This document shows, piece after piece, positions 1 to 8,988 of a DNA stretch of 64,000 nucleotides. The notes beneath the pieces are model-generated. The model was not told where the DNA came from. It searched no databases and worked only from the letters and a program-made list of their open reading frames with translations. Source of the DNA: Polynucleobacter sp. MWH-UH19D (lineage in GTDB: Bacteria; Pseudomonadota; Gammaproteobacteria; Burkholderiales; Burkholderiaceae). The stretch lies in NCBI RefSeq assembly GCF_040409795.1, contig NZ_CP099571.1, forward strand, positions 930,001 to 994,000, in the 5' to 3' direction. The position numbers were made by a program, and so were the translations under genes. Position 1 is the stretch's first letter; each line of letters starts with the position of its first letter.

Positions 1-1
1 T

Positions 2-364
2 TTGGAAGAAGAGGCTGGCGGTGCGCCTGTTTTCTCCACTCAAATGCTTTCGCAAATCATCCGCTTTTATGGCAATTCTATGCAGGGTCTGATGGGAAAT
101 TATCTAGAAAAGACCATGCAATCTTTTGTGGATATTCACAATAAGTTAGGTGACCAGACCAAGTGTCTTGGCGCAGGTAGTACGCCAGAGGCTTGGGCGC
201 AGATGCTGAACTTGCAAAATCCATTGATGCAAAATCTTATGGGTAGTTACATGGAGCAGAGCAAGGATTTGTTTGTCAAAATGCAAGAGCAAATGCAGGG
301 CTCTCATAATATGTTTGGCAGCTTTCCATTCGCACAACAGCCTAATAAAACCGAAAAAGAATAG
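2..364 (+). CDS. phaR: PHA synthesis regulator PhaR, C-terminal part (5' end outside window)
   Basis: The open frame is already running at the window edge, so only the last 120 residues are seen. They contain the segment reading [20 protein letters not shown] followed by NYLE, which is the conserved PHB accumulation regulatory domain of PhaR-type repressors, and a Gln/Met-rich amphipathic tail. In this family the missing N-terminus is a DNA-binding domain, and the protein binds both polyhydroxyalkanoate granules and the promoter of the phasin gene; that role is family knowledge. rimO starts 2 bases after the stop, and a thiolase follows, the same neighbourhood as in Cupriavidus and relatives. 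The first ATG-like codon visible (TTG at 2) is not the true start. Confidence 0.88.
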   Translation: MEEEAGGAPVFSTQMLSQIIRFYGNSMQGLMGNYLEKTMQSFVDIHNKLGDQTKCLGAGSTPEAWAQMLNLQNPLMQNLMGSYMEQSKDLFVKMQEQMQGSHNMFGSFPFAQQPNKTEKE

Positions 365-366
365 TT

Positions 367-1725
367 GTGGCTGGAAAAATTGGTTTTGTATCCTTGGGTT
401 GCCCCAAGGCATTAGTTGATTCCGAACTGATTCTGACGCAATTAAGCGCAGAAGGCTATCAAACCGCTAAAGACTACTCTGGCGCAGATCTCGTGGTAGT
501 AAATACATGTGGCTTTATTGACTCTGCGGTCGAGGAGAGCCTCTCTGCAATTGGCGAGGCTTTGGCAGAAAACGGCAAAGTAATTGTCACGGGTTGTCTT
601 GGTGCCAGGAAGAATGCGGATGGTACCGACCTGATACAGAGTATTCATCCTAAGGTTTTAGCAGTCACCGGACCGCATGCTACCGATGAAGTGATGCAAG
701 CAATTCATTTGCACTTGCCTAAGCCGCATGATCCATTTACAGACTTAGTTCCTCCGGCAGGAGTTAAGCTCACCCCCAAGCACTACGCTTACCTCAAAAT
801 TTCTGAAGGATGCAACCATCGTTGTACCTTTTGTATTATTCCCAATTTGCGTGGTGACTTGGTATCTCGCCCAATTGGTGAGGTTCTTCTAGAGGCAAAG
901 CGCTTATTTGAATCTGGCGTCAAGGAGTTGCTGGTTGTATCGCAAGATACCAGTGCTTATGGCGTAGATATTCAATACCGCACGGGTTTTTGGGATGGCA
1001 AACCAGTTAAAACTAGGATGTTTGATCTAGTTGATGCGTTAAACCAAATCGCACGTGAACATCAGGCATGGGTGAGGTTGCATTATGTCTACCCATATCC
1101 TCATGTGGATGATGTTTTGCCCTTGATGGCGCAATTTTCAGGACATGGATATGGTGTATTGCCGTATTTGGATATTCCGTTGCAACATGCGCATCCTGAT
1201 GTTCTAAAGCGCATGAAGCGACCTGCAAGTGGCGAGAAGAATCTTGAGCGAATTTTGTCATGGCGTAAAGCTTGTCCTGATTTAGTCATACGCAGCACCT
1301 TTATTACAGGCTTTCCTGGTGAAACAGATGAAGAGTTTCAGTATTTGCTTGATTTCTTAGATGAAGCGCAAATCGATCGGGCAGGGTGTTTTGCTTATTC
1401 TCCAGTCGATGGTGCCTTGGCTAATCAACTGGAAAACCCAGTTCCAGACGCTATTCGGGAAGAGCGAAGAGCTCGATTCATGGCTAAAGCTGAGCAAATA
1501 TCCATTCAACGCCTGTCCAAAAAGGTCGGTAAGCGTATCCAGGTATTAATAGATCGAGTGGATGAATCAGGCGGTATAGGTCGCAGCATAGGAGATGCCC
1601 CTGAAATTGATGGTTTAGTGAGGGTTTTGCCTGCTAGTAAGCCCTCAAAGCGCTATCGAGCTGGTGAAATCATTCGTGCTACGGTGATTAGCTCCCAAGG
1701 GCATGACCTAATAGCCGAAACTTGA
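367..1725 (+). CDS. rimO: Ribosomal protein S12 methylthiotransferase RimO
   Basis: A 452-residue radical-SAM methylthiotransferase that adds a methylthio group to a conserved aspartate of ribosomal protein S12. The N-terminal MTTase domain carries three cluster cysteines (C12 in [11 protein letters not shown]48 in NTCGF, C77 in GCLG). The radical SAM CxxxCxxC motif is CNHRCTFC at residues 149-156, and the C-terminal 70 or so residues match a TRAM domain in position. These features and the length fit RimO rather than MiaB. The start is GTG at 367, two bases after the phaR stop, which points to translational coupling; no other start preserves the N-terminal motif. The next gene is 83 bases downstream, so a separate promoter is possible there. 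Confidence 0.96.
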   Translation: MAGKIGFVSLGCPKALVDSELILTQLSAEGYQTAKDYSGADLVVVNTCGFIDSAVEESLSAIGEALAENGKVIVTGCLGARKNADGTDLIQSIHPKVLAVTGPHATDEVMQAIHLHLPKPHDPFTDLVPPAGVKLTPKHYAYLKISEGCNHRCTFCIIPNLRGDLVSRPIGEVLLEAKRLFESGVKELLVVSQDTSAYGVDIQYRTGFWDGKPVKTRMFDLVDALNQIAREHQAWVRLHYVYPYPHVDDVLPLMAQFSGHGYGVLPYLDIPLQHAHPDVLKRMKRPASGEKNLERILSWRKACPDLVIRSTFITGFPGETDEEFQYLLDFLDEAQIDRAGCFAYSPVDGALANQLENPVPDAIREERRARFMAKAEQISIQRLSKKVGKRIQVLIDRVDESGGIGRSIGDAPEIDGLVRVLPASKPSKRYRAGEIIRATVISSQGHDLIAET

Positions 1726-1808
1726 CGAATGGAATAAAACTATTGTTTTGGCTGTTTTAGTACAAATTTGGCCCAATGAAAGGGCTTTTTCACCGTAAGG
1801 GGATTTTT

Positions 1809-2993
1809 ATGAGTCGTGATGTCGTTGTCTTAAGTGCAGTTCGTTCCGCAATTGGCAGCTTTAATGGTTCTTTGAGTGGTTTTGAGCCTTCCGAGCTTGG
1901 TGGAATTGTCATGAAAGAAGCGGTAGCCCGCTCCGGTGTAGACCCCACAAAAATTAATTATGTGACTGTTGGCAACACTATTCCAACAGATAGTCGCTAT
2001 GCCTATGTAGCTCGTGTAGCTGCCATCCAAGCCGGCTTGCCAATGGAATCCGTTGCAATGGCCTTGAATCGTTTGTGTAGCTCAGGCTTGCAAGCGATTG
2101 TGACAACCGCTCAACAGATTATGTTGGGTGATTGTGATTATGGTGTTGGTGGTGGTGTAGAAGTCATGTCTCGCGGTATGTATGGTTCTCCAGCGATGCG
2201 TAGCGGTGCTCGTATGGGTGACACAAAGATGCTTGATTTGATGGTGGCTGTTTTGACAGACCCATTTGGTGTTGGTCATATGGGCGTTACTGCAGAGAAT
2301 CTAGTTGAGAAATGGAAATTGACCCGTGAAGAGCAGGATGCTTTGGCGGTGGAATCTCATCGCCGTGCTGCAAACGCTATTAAAGAGGGTCGCTTTAAGT
2401 CTCAGATCGTTCCTATTACGATTAAAACTCGCAAGGGGGATGTCGTATTTGATACGGATGAGCATTGCAAACCTGATACCACAATGGAAACACTGGGCAA
2501 AATGAAAGCCGTGTTTAAGAAAGAGGGCGGTTCTGTTACTGCTGGTAATGCATCAGGCATTAATGATGGCGCAGCTTTCTTTGTGCTGGCCGACGCTGAG
2601 ACCGCTAAGAAGGCGGGTCACAAGCCAATCGCACGCTTAGTTTCTTATGCAGTAGCTGGCGTTCCAAACCACATCATGGGCGAAGGCCCAATTCCTGCTA
2701 CTAAGCTTGCGCTCGAGCGCGCTGGTTTGAAGCTCGATCAAATGGATGTGATTGAGTCTAATGAAGCATTTGCTGCGCAAGCCTTAGCAGTTACCAAAGG
2801 GCTCGGATTAGATCCTGCTAAGACTAACGTTAATGGTGGGGCGATCGCTTTAGGTCACCCAATTGGTTGCTCTGGCGCTGCAATTGCTACTAAGGCAATA
2901 CATGAACTGCAACGCGTTCAAGGTAAATACGCTTTGGTAACAATGTGTATTGGTGGCGGTCAGGGTATTGCAACTATTTTTGAGCGCATGTAA
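1809..2993 (+). CDS. Acetyl-CoA C-acyltransferase (thiolase)
   Basis: A 394-residue thiolase II. The acylated cysteine is C90 in NRLCSSG, the catalytic histidine is H350 in GHPIG, and the second cysteine is C380 in CIGGGQG, the same spacing as in biosynthetic thiolases such as PhaA. The open frame extends to an ATG at 1776, but the ATG at 1809 has an AAGGGGA ribosome site 6 bases upstream and begins with the usual MSRDVVVLSA, so I use it. Position after phaR-rimO suggests a BktB-type enzyme for 3-ketoacyl-CoA formation or breakdown, in PHA or fatty acid metabolism; substrate chain length cannot be read from sequence. Its terminator lies inside serB. Confidence 0.93.
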   Translation: MSRDVVVLSAVRSAIGSFNGSLSGFEPSELGGIVMKEAVARSGVDPTKINYVTVGNTIPTDSRYAYVARVAAIQAGLPMESVAMALNRLCSSGLQAIVTTAQQIMLGDCDYGVGGGVEVMSRGMYGSPAMRSGARMGDTKMLDLMVAVLTDPFGVGHMGVTAENLVEKWKLTREEQDALAVESHRRAANAIKEGRFKSQIVPITIKTRKGDVVFDTDEHCKPDTTMETLGKMKAVFKKEGGSVTAGNASGINDGAAFFVLADAETAKKAGHKPIARLVSYAVAGVPNHIMGEGPIPATKLALERAGLKLDQMDVIESNEAFAAQALAVTKGLGLDPAKTNVNGGAIALGHPIGCSGAAIATKAIHELQRVQGKYALVTMCIGGGQGIATIFERM

Positions 2994-3009
2994 TGAGATA
3001 GCTATTTAA

Positions 3010-3900
3010 TTAGCTGATCAACAGAAGAGCAGCATCCAAGCCGACGTGGTCAAAAGCCGCGTCGGCTTTTTCTTTAACTACTGGCTTGGCTTGATAGGCA
3101 ACACTGATGCCAGAGCCATTCATCATGATGAGATCATTTGCACCATCGCCCATTGTGATGGCGTTTGATCTAGTGCAGCCTAATTTTTGGCAGGCATCAT
3201 CAAGGTGAGCAGACTTCGCAAGGCCATCAACAATGTCGCCCAGAACTCTACCGGTAAGTTTTCCGTCAATAATTTCTAGAGTATTGGCTTGGGTTTGTTT
3301 AAATCCAAGTCTTTCACGCAGTTTTTCTGTGAAGAAGGTAAAGCCGCCAGATACAAGAAGTGTATAAAGGCCACGTTGCTGAGCGCCAGCAAGCAATTCA
3401 ACTGCGCCAGGATTGGGTCTTAAGCGCTCGCGATAGACGGCTTCAAGCGCATCTGCATGAATTCCCTCTAGTAGTGCAACACGCCTTCTCAGACTTTCTT
3501 TGAAGTCTTTGATCTCGCCTCGCATCGTAGCTTCGGTAATTTCTGCAACTGCTGCTTTCTTGCCAGTGAAGTCCGCAATTTCATCTATGCACTCAATATT
3601 AATGAGTGTGGAATCCATATCCATTGCCAAAACTTGAATATTCCCGGGTATCAAATTGGCATCTAAAAAGCAAAGATCAGTTTTGTCTTGAGAGCAAATT
3701 AAACGTAACTCTTCGCGCTGTCTCACATCTAAATGAAGGCTACAAGTCCAGCGTTGAGAGTGATAGGTGCCATTCGTAATTTGTCCGCCAAGTGTATGAA
3801 GGGCGGCACCAAATCCACTGGCTCGATCCTTTAATTGGAAGGCGAGCTTTTCGGGAATAGGATTGCGAGAAATTGCGACTAGGATTTGGTGTTCTGCCAT
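3010..3900 (-). CDS. serB: Phosphoserine phosphatase SerB
   Basis: A 296-residue HAD phosphatase performing the last step of serine synthesis. HAD motif I is DMDST with nucleophile D94 and acid D96; motif II is S184 in VSGGF; motif III lysine is about K229; motif IV is GDGANDL with D252 and D256. The first 80 residues form the N-terminal extension typical of proteobacterial SerB. The start ATG has no Shine-Dalgarno; a TATTAT sits 6 bases before it, in the 29-base gap after mfd. It faces the thiolase, whose terminator lies in the serB C-terminal codons. Confidence 0.95.
   Translation of the reverse strand: MAEHQILVAISRNPIPEKLAFQLKDRASGFGAALHTLGGQITNGTYHSQRWTCSLHLDVRQREELRLICSQDKTDLCFLDANLIPGNIQVLAMDMDSTLINIECIDEIADFTGKKAAVAEITEATMRGEIKDFKESLRRRVALLEGIHADALEAVYRERLRPNPGAVELLAGAQQRGLYTLLVSGGFTFFTEKLRERLGFKQTQANTLEIIDGKLTGRVLGDIVDGLAKSAHLDDACQKLGCTRSNAITMGDGANDLIMMNGSGISVAYQAKPVVKEKADAAFDHVGLDAALLLIS
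3038..3071 (+). terminator. Rho-independent terminator inside the serB 3' end
   Basis: A perfect 9-bp stem AAGCCGACG/CGTCGGCTT (3038-3046 with 3060-3068), a 13-base loop and a run of T into 3071. It is oriented to stop the thiolase transcript, 44 bases after its stop codon, yet lies in the last 20 codons of the convergent serB gene. Confidence 0.72.
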
Positions 3901-3929
3901 GACTCAATAATAGATGAGAAGGAAACTTG

Positions 3930-6900
3930 CTAGCTCACTTTGGCTGCGCTTAATACGGCTGAATCATTTAAACGCCGAAGAACTTGTCGTATTGCCTCAA
4001 GGCGCTGTTCAAGTTTCTCAAAATCACGCTCTTTCTGAGGGGTAACCTTCAGCTTATCCTGACCATTTAATTGGATGTGTTTGGACGACTGAATCAGCTG
4101 AATGATTTTCATTGAGTCAATTGGTGGGTTGGGGATGAATTGAATCTGAATGGTGAGCGGACTAGCATCAATTTTCTTAATGCCAAATCCTTGCATTTCT
4201 AGTCTTAAGCGATGGGTCTCATAAAAAGATTTAGCTTGGTCAGGTAAATCTCCAAAGCGGTCAACAAGTTCCTCACGCAATCCCATTAAATCAGAAAAAT
4301 CATTGCAATTAGCAAAACGCTTATACAAAGAGAGTCGTTCATGTACATCGGGACAGTAGTCCTCGGGAAGTAGAGCTGGCACACCTAAATTAACATCAGT
4401 TGTGGCTTGCAGAGGCGAAAGCAAATCAGGCTCTTTGCCGCTTCTTAATGATTTGACCGCACGATTAAGCATTTCTGTATAAAGCTGAAATCCAATTTCA
4501 TGAATTTCTCCCGACTGTTTATCGCCCAGCACTTCACCAGCCCCCCGAATTTCTAGATCATGCATGGCCAAATAGAAGCCAGAGCCCAATTCTTCCATTG
4601 CTTGAATCGCATTTAAGCGTAATTGGGCCTGTTTGCTTAAGGCCTCAGGATCTGGGACCAGCAAGTATGCGTAGGCCTGGTGATGGGATCGTCCAACACG
4701 GCCACGTAATTGATGAAGCTGTGCCAAACCAAATTTATCGGCACGATGCATGATGATGGTGTTGGCAGTAGGCACATCAATGCCAGTTTCAATAATTGTC
4801 GTGCATAACAATATATTGGTGCGTTGCGTAACAAATTCACGCATGACAGCTTCTAATTCGCGTTCATGCATTTGCCCATGAGCCACGCTAATTCGAGCCT
4901 CTGGAATGAGTTCTTGCAAAGCGTGTTTACGATTTTCAATTGTCTCAACTTCGTTATGCAAAAAATAAACTTGGCCGCCACGTTTAATTTCACGCAGTAC
5001 TGCCTCGCGTATAACGCCGTCACCTTCTCGCCGCACAAAGGTCTTAATGGCAAGTCGCTTTTGTGGAGCTGTGGCAATGATAGAAAATTCGCGTAGACCT
5101 TCCATTGCCATGCCCAGAGTTCTTGGAATGGGGGTAGCGGTTAGAGTGAGAATATCAACTTCGGCACGTAATGCTTTTAATGCGTCCTTTTGCCTTACTC
5201 CAAACCGATGCTCTTCATCGACGATTACTAATCCTAGATTGGCAAATTGCGTTTCTTTGGAGAGCAATTTGTGGGTGCCAATAATGATATCTGCTTCCCC
5301 TTTAGCAATGGCTTCTAATGCAGCGTTAATTTCTTTAGCGGTTTTAAAGCGAGACAGTTCAACAATTTTGACGGGCCAGTCTGCAAAGCGGTCTTTCCAG
5401 GTTGTGACATGCTGTTCGGCAAGCAAAGTGGTGGGAGCAAGAATAGCTACCTGCTTGCCACCCATCACCGCTACGAAACTGGCACGTAATGCAACTTCAG
5501 TCTTACCGAATCCGACATCACCACACACTAGGCGATCCATGGGTGTACCACTTGTCATGTCACCTATCACCGCAGCTATAGCATTGGCTTGGTCTGGGGT
5601 TTCCTCAAAGCCAAAACTTTCTGCAAAAGCTGCATAGTCGTGTGCAGAAAATTCAAATGCATGACCCTTGCGGATTGCTCGCGCTGCATAAAGCCCAAGT
5701 AGCTCTGCAGCGGTATCGCGAATTTGTTGTGCAGCCTTGCGCTTTGCTTTATCCCATTGCCCAGAACCCAGTTGATGTAACGGCGCAGAATCGGGGTCCG
5801 ATCCCGCATAGCGAGTTACCATTTGCAGTTGTTGAACCGGAACATACAAAGTTGCATCACCCGCATATTGCAGATGTAAAAACTCCTCAAATATTGGAGC
5901 TTCTTTGGAGCTTGCAAGATTTAGTAAGACCAATCCTTGGTATCGTCCTATGCCATGCTCAGAATGAACAACTGGATCTCCAATTTTGAGCTCAGATAAG
6001 TCCTTGAAGAGCATATCTGGATCGGCATTCTCCCCGGCTTTACCCTTGCGCCTCTGTCTTGCGGTGGAAGTAAAGAGCTCGGCTTCAGTTAAAACTAATA
6101 AATTCTCTGAAGTCCATAGAAAACCATTGAAAAGAGGGGCAGTTACTAGGCCAAAGAGAGAATCACTCTTAACAAAGTCAGCAATGCCATCAAAATTTTC
6201 AGGCTGCAGTGGATATAGTGGTGTGCCATCCTGTCCCGCAACACCATTGCTCTCATCTAATAGTTGTCGAATCGATTCCTTACGCCCAGCACTATCGCTG
6301 CAAATTAAAACTCGAAGTCTCTTTTGGGAGACGATATTGCGTAAACGGGAAATCGGGTCATGGTCACGTCGATGCACGGCAACATCTGGTGCAGCATGAA
6401 AACTTTTAGAATCATTTTTGCTATCTAAATCACTTTCCAATACCAAGCGCGCATAGGGCTTTGCATTGGAAAAGAATTCATCAACATCTAAAAATAATTG
6501 ATTAGGCTGAAGAATCGGTCGATCAAGGTCGTGCTTTAGAAAGTCATACCGTGATTGAGTGTCTTTCCAAAAGCTACGTATTGATTGTTCAAGATCGCCA
6601 ATATTCACAAGCCATACGGGGTCACCGGATCTTGGGAAGTAGTCAAAGAGAGTGGATTGTTCAGCGAAGAAAAGGGGCAAATAGGATTCAATACCAGCAC
6701 TAGGAATCCCAAGATTTGCATCCTTGTATATTGCGCATCGGCTAGGATCGCCTTCAAATACTTCTCTCCATCGACCTCTAAAAGCGGTGCGCGCTTCATC
6801 ATCAAAGGGAAATTCATGTCCAGGAAGAATGCGGACTTCTTTAACGGGGTAGAGGCTACGTTGTGTATCTGGATCGAATGCCCGAATTTGTTCGATTTCA

Positions 6901-7481
6901 TCATCAAACAAATCTAGTCTGTATGGAAGACTAGAGCCCATTGGAAATAAATCAATTAATCCGCCGCGAATACTGTATTCACCAGGACGCATCACTGCGC
7001 TAACTGGGTCGTAACCAGCTTGCTGCAGCTGGAGTTTTAATGCGGCTTCATTGAGTTTGTCCTTTTGTCTAAAAAAGAACGTATGCCCAGAGAGAAACTG
7101 AGGTGGGCCTAATCGTTGTAGAGCTGTGCTTACAGGCACCAAGACTATGTCACAGCTTCCATTGAGAAGTTCATATAAGGTGGCTAGACGTTCGGATATT
7201 AGATCTTGATGGGGTGAAAAATGATCGTAAGGAAGAATTTCCCAGTCTGGTAAAAGGCGGACTTTAAGTTGCGGGGCGAATTCGGGAATTTCTTCGACCA
7301 GCCTTTGCGCCTCTTGTGCTTGGGCACAAAAAACGACCATGACAGAGTAATCATTTCGATAGCGTATCGCTGAATGGGCAATCAGAGCGGCATCAGCAGA
7401 GCCTACGAGCCCTGAAAAGGTAAAGCGCTGCCCAGCCCGCGGAGCGGGTACGGGGGGTGCTAGATTTAATGCATCAGACAT
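3930..7481 (-). CDS. mfd: Transcription-repair coupling factor Mfd
   Basis: An 1183-residue SF2 translocase that removes RNA polymerase stalled at DNA lesions and recruits UvrA. In order: the N-terminal UvrB-like and UvrA-binding domains (residues about 20-350); the RNA-polymerase interaction domain beginning near 500 with GDPVVHSEHGIGRYQG; the helicase domain with Walker A GDVGFGKTE near 655 and DEEH near 755; HQLRGRVGRS of motif VI; and the C-terminal TRCF domain. Length is normal for the family. The gene is divergent from ispD, with a promoter so close that the mRNA may have no leader. serB follows 29 bases downstream and may be cotranscribed. Confidence 0.97.
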   Translation of the reverse strand: MSDALNLAPPVPAPRAGQRFTFSGLVGSADAALIAHSAIRYRNDYSVMVVFCAQAQEAQRLVEEIPEFAPQLKVRLLPDWEILPYDHFSPHQDLISERLATLYELLNGSCDIVLVPVSTALQRLGPPQFLSGHTFFFRQKDKLNEAALKLQLQQAGYDPVSAVMRPGEYSIRGGLIDLFPMGSSLPYRLDLFDDEIEQIRAFDPDTQRSLYPVKEVRILPGHEFPFDDEARTAFRGRWREVFEGDPSRCAIYKDANLGIPSAGIESYLPLFFAEQSTLFDYFPRSGDPVWLVNIGDLEQSIRSFWKDTQSRYDFLKHDLDRPILQPNQLFLDVDEFFSNAKPYARLVLESDLDSKNDSKSFHAAPDVAVHRRDHDPISRLRNIVSQKRLRVLICSDSAGRKESIRQLLDESNGVAGQDGTPLYPLQPENFDGIADFVKSDSLFGLVTAPLFNGFLWTSENLLVLTEAELFTSTARQRRKGKAGENADPDMLFKDLSELKIGDPVVHSEHGIGRYQGLVLLNLASSKEAPIFEEFLHLQYAGDATLYVPVQQLQMVTRYAGSDPDSAPLHQLGSGQWDKAKRKAAQQIRDTAAELLGLYAARAIRKGHAFEFSAHDYAAFAESFGFEETPDQANAIAAVIGDMTSGTPMDRLVCGDVGFGKTEVALRASFVAVMGGKQVAILAPTTLLAEQHVTTWKDRFADWPVKIVELSRFKTAKEINAALEAIAKGEADIIIGTHKLLSKETQFANLGLVIVDEEHRFGVRQKDALKALRAEVDILTLTATPIPRTLGMAMEGLREFSIIATAPQKRLAIKTFVRREGDGVIREAVLREIKRGGQVYFLHNEVETIENRKHALQELIPEARISVAHGQMHERELEAVMREFVTQRTNILLCTTIIETGIDVPTANTIIMHRADKFGLAQLHQLRGRVGRSHHQAYAYLLVPDPEALSKQAQLRLNAIQAMEELGSGFYLAMHDLEIRGAGEVLGDKQSGEIHEIGFQLYTEMLNRAVKSLRSGKEPDLLSPLQATTDVNLGVPALLPEDYCPDVHERLSLYKRFANCNDFSDLMGLREELVDRFGDLPDQAKSFYETHRLRLEMQGFGIKKIDASPLTIQIQFIPNPPIDSMKIIQLIQSSKHIQLNGQDKLKVTPQKERDFEKLEQRLEAIRQVLRRLNDSAVLSAAKVS

Positions 7482-7489
7482 CTGAGCTC

Positions 7490-7517
7490 ATTATAGAATC
7501 AGGTATGAGCCTCGCAA
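7490..7517 (-). promoter_or_regulatory. Sigma-70-type promoter of mfd, probably leaderless
   Basis: On the minus strand, TTGCGA (7512-7517), a 16-base spacer and a perfect TATAAT (7490-7495) end 8 bases before the mfd ATG, so transcription should begin at or near the start codon. The -35 box overlaps the first codons of the divergent ispD gene. Confidence 0.55.
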
Positions 7518-8251
7518 ACCAACCGCCTAACCCCATTAATCGCTGTCATGCGGTATTGCCAACTGCGGGTACTGGCTCTCGATTAGGCGGGGAGTTGCCT
7601 AAGCAATTTCAGCAGTTGGCCGGCAAGCCAATGCTGGCATATGCATTAAGTGCTTTTGCTCAAGTGCCTCAGATTGAATCTATTTGGGTTGGCGTTTCAT
7701 CAAGTTTTATTGATCATCCCATCTTGAAAGACTTTTCCAATTTGGGTAAACCTATTCACTTTCTACCAACTGGCGGACCCACTAGACAAGAAACTGTACG
7801 AAATACCTTGGCAGCTTTAATGACTGCGGGCGTAGGCGAGGAAGATTGGGTACTGGTACATGACGCTGCTAGGCCAGGCATCACTTCAGCACTAATAGAA
7901 AAATTGATTCGAACTGTTCATGGTTCCAGTTCGGGTGGTCTACTAGCTATGCCTTTAGCTGACACACTCAAGCAGGCTGATTTGAATTCGACGATTGCTG
8001 GAAATCCGCCTCACTCAATGAAAACCATTCCACGCGATCATCTTTGGCAGGCTCAAACTCCGCAGATGTTTGGCTTGAAAAAACTTCACGCTGCATTAGA
8101 GGAGGCCATTCGTCAGGAGTTTGATGTTACGGATGAGGCAAGTGCTATGGAATTGGCTGGAGAGAAGCCCTTATTGGTTGAGGGCGCAACTCGAAACCTT
8201 AAAGTGACTCATCCTGCAGATTGGGAACTCATGCAACTCTTATTGGGCTAA
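7505..8251 (+). CDS. ispD: 2-C-methyl-D-erythritol 4-phosphate cytidylyltransferase IspD
   Basis: A 248-residue nucleotidyltransferase of the MEP isoprenoid pathway, making CDP-methylerythritol from MEP and CTP. The CTP-binding loop is [17 protein letters not shown] at residues 19-35, and VHDAARP follows near 118. The open frame reaches back to 7457 inside mfd, but the ATG at 7505 gives an N-terminus of usual length and avoids overlap with mfd, so I chose it; there is no good ribosome site. ispF follows after 10 bases. The family usually shows AAGxGxR; here the alanine pair is TA, a conservative change. Confidence 0.93.
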   Translation: MSLANQPPNPINRCHAVLPTAGTGSRLGGELPKQFQQLAGKPMLAYALSAFAQVPQIESIWVGVSSSFIDHPILKDFSNLGKPIHFLPTGGPTRQETVRNTLAALMTAGVGEEDWVLVHDAARPGITSALIEKLIRTVHGSSSGGLLAMPLADTLKQADLNSTIAGNPPHSMKTIPRDHLWQAQTPQMFGLKKLHAALEEAIRQEFDVTDEASAMELAGEKPLLVEGATRNLKVTHPADWELMQLLLG

Positions 8252-8261
8252 GCTAATTCAT

Positions 8262-8765
8262 ATGACTCAATCAAATATTCACATTCCCCAATTCCGAATT
8301 GGCCAGGGCTATGACATTCATGCCTTGGTCTCCGATCGTAAGTTCATTTTGGGTGGCGTTCATATTCCTTATGAAAAGGGTTTACTTGGCCATTCTGATG
8401 CAGATGTTTTGTTGCATGCCTTGACGGACGCTTTGTTGGGTGCAGCGGGTCTTAACGACATTGGTCAAATGTTTCCAGACAATGACCCTCAATTTAAGGA
8501 TATGGATAGCCGAATTCTCCTAAGAGCAGCTTTGCAAAAGGTCCAGGCAGTTGGCTTCCAGGTGGGTAACGTGGATGCCACCATCATTTGTCAGAAACCT
8601 AAATTGGCTGGATATTTGCCTGAAATGGTTCGAAATATTGCCGCTGATTTAGCTGTTACCCCCAGTCATATCAACCTAAAGGCTAAAACCAATGAATCCC
8701 TAGGTCATTTAGGGCGGGGTGAGGGCATAGCAGTTCATGCAGTTGCTTTGCTCTTTAAGGCCTAA
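8262..8765 (+). CDS. ispF: 2-C-methyl-D-erythritol 2,4-cyclodiphosphate synthase IspF
   Basis: A 167-residue MEP-pathway enzyme that cyclises CDP-ME 2-phosphate with release of CMP. The metal ligands are visible: D18 and H20 in GYDIHAL and H52 in [19 protein letters not shown]. The segment [16 protein letters not shown] near the C-terminus is also diagnostic. The protein acts as a trimer in the cytosol. It starts 10 bases after the ispD stop, so the two form a pair; the intermediate kinase ispE is not in the window. tRNA-Leu follows. Confidence 0.96.
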   Translation: MTQSNIHIPQFRIGQGYDIHALVSDRKFILGGVHIPYEKGLLGHSDADVLLHALTDALLGAAGLNDIGQMFPDNDPQFKDMDSRILLRAALQKVQAVGFQVGNVDATIICQKPKLAGYLPEMVRNIAADLAVTPSHINLKAKTNESLGHLGRGEGIAVHAVALLFKA

Positions 8766-8844
8766 AACAGCCTTTAAAAACCTAAACATTGTAGAATTGT
8801 GGTCTTTAGAGTGAAGTTTGAGCTTGGCAGTGTTTGCGGAATTC

Positions 8845-8931
8845 GCGAGGATGGCGAAATTGGTAGACGCACCAGGTTTAGGTCCTGACGCCAGAAATGG
8901 TGTGGGGGTTCGAGTCCCCCTCCTCGCACCA
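8845..8931 (+). tRNA. tRNA-Leu (anticodon TAG)
   Basis: An 87-base cloverleaf: acceptor GCGAGGA/TCCTCGC, anticodon loop TTTAGGT with TAG at 8879-8881, a long variable arm as expected for tRNA-Leu, T-arm GGGGG TTCGAGT CCCCC, and an encoded CCA. TAGAAT at 8792-8797 may be its -10 box. Confidence 0.97.
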
Positions 8932-8988
8932 CAAGATTACTACTTGGCTTGGACTTCATATTTCCTGATCTTCAATTAAGAGACGAGA

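Noticed and set aside
5047..6399. Long plus-strand frames of 196, 115 and 137 codons opposite mfd
   Set aside because: They lie fully within the mfd coding region, show no domain or ribosome site, and follow the codon structure of the minus-strand gene.
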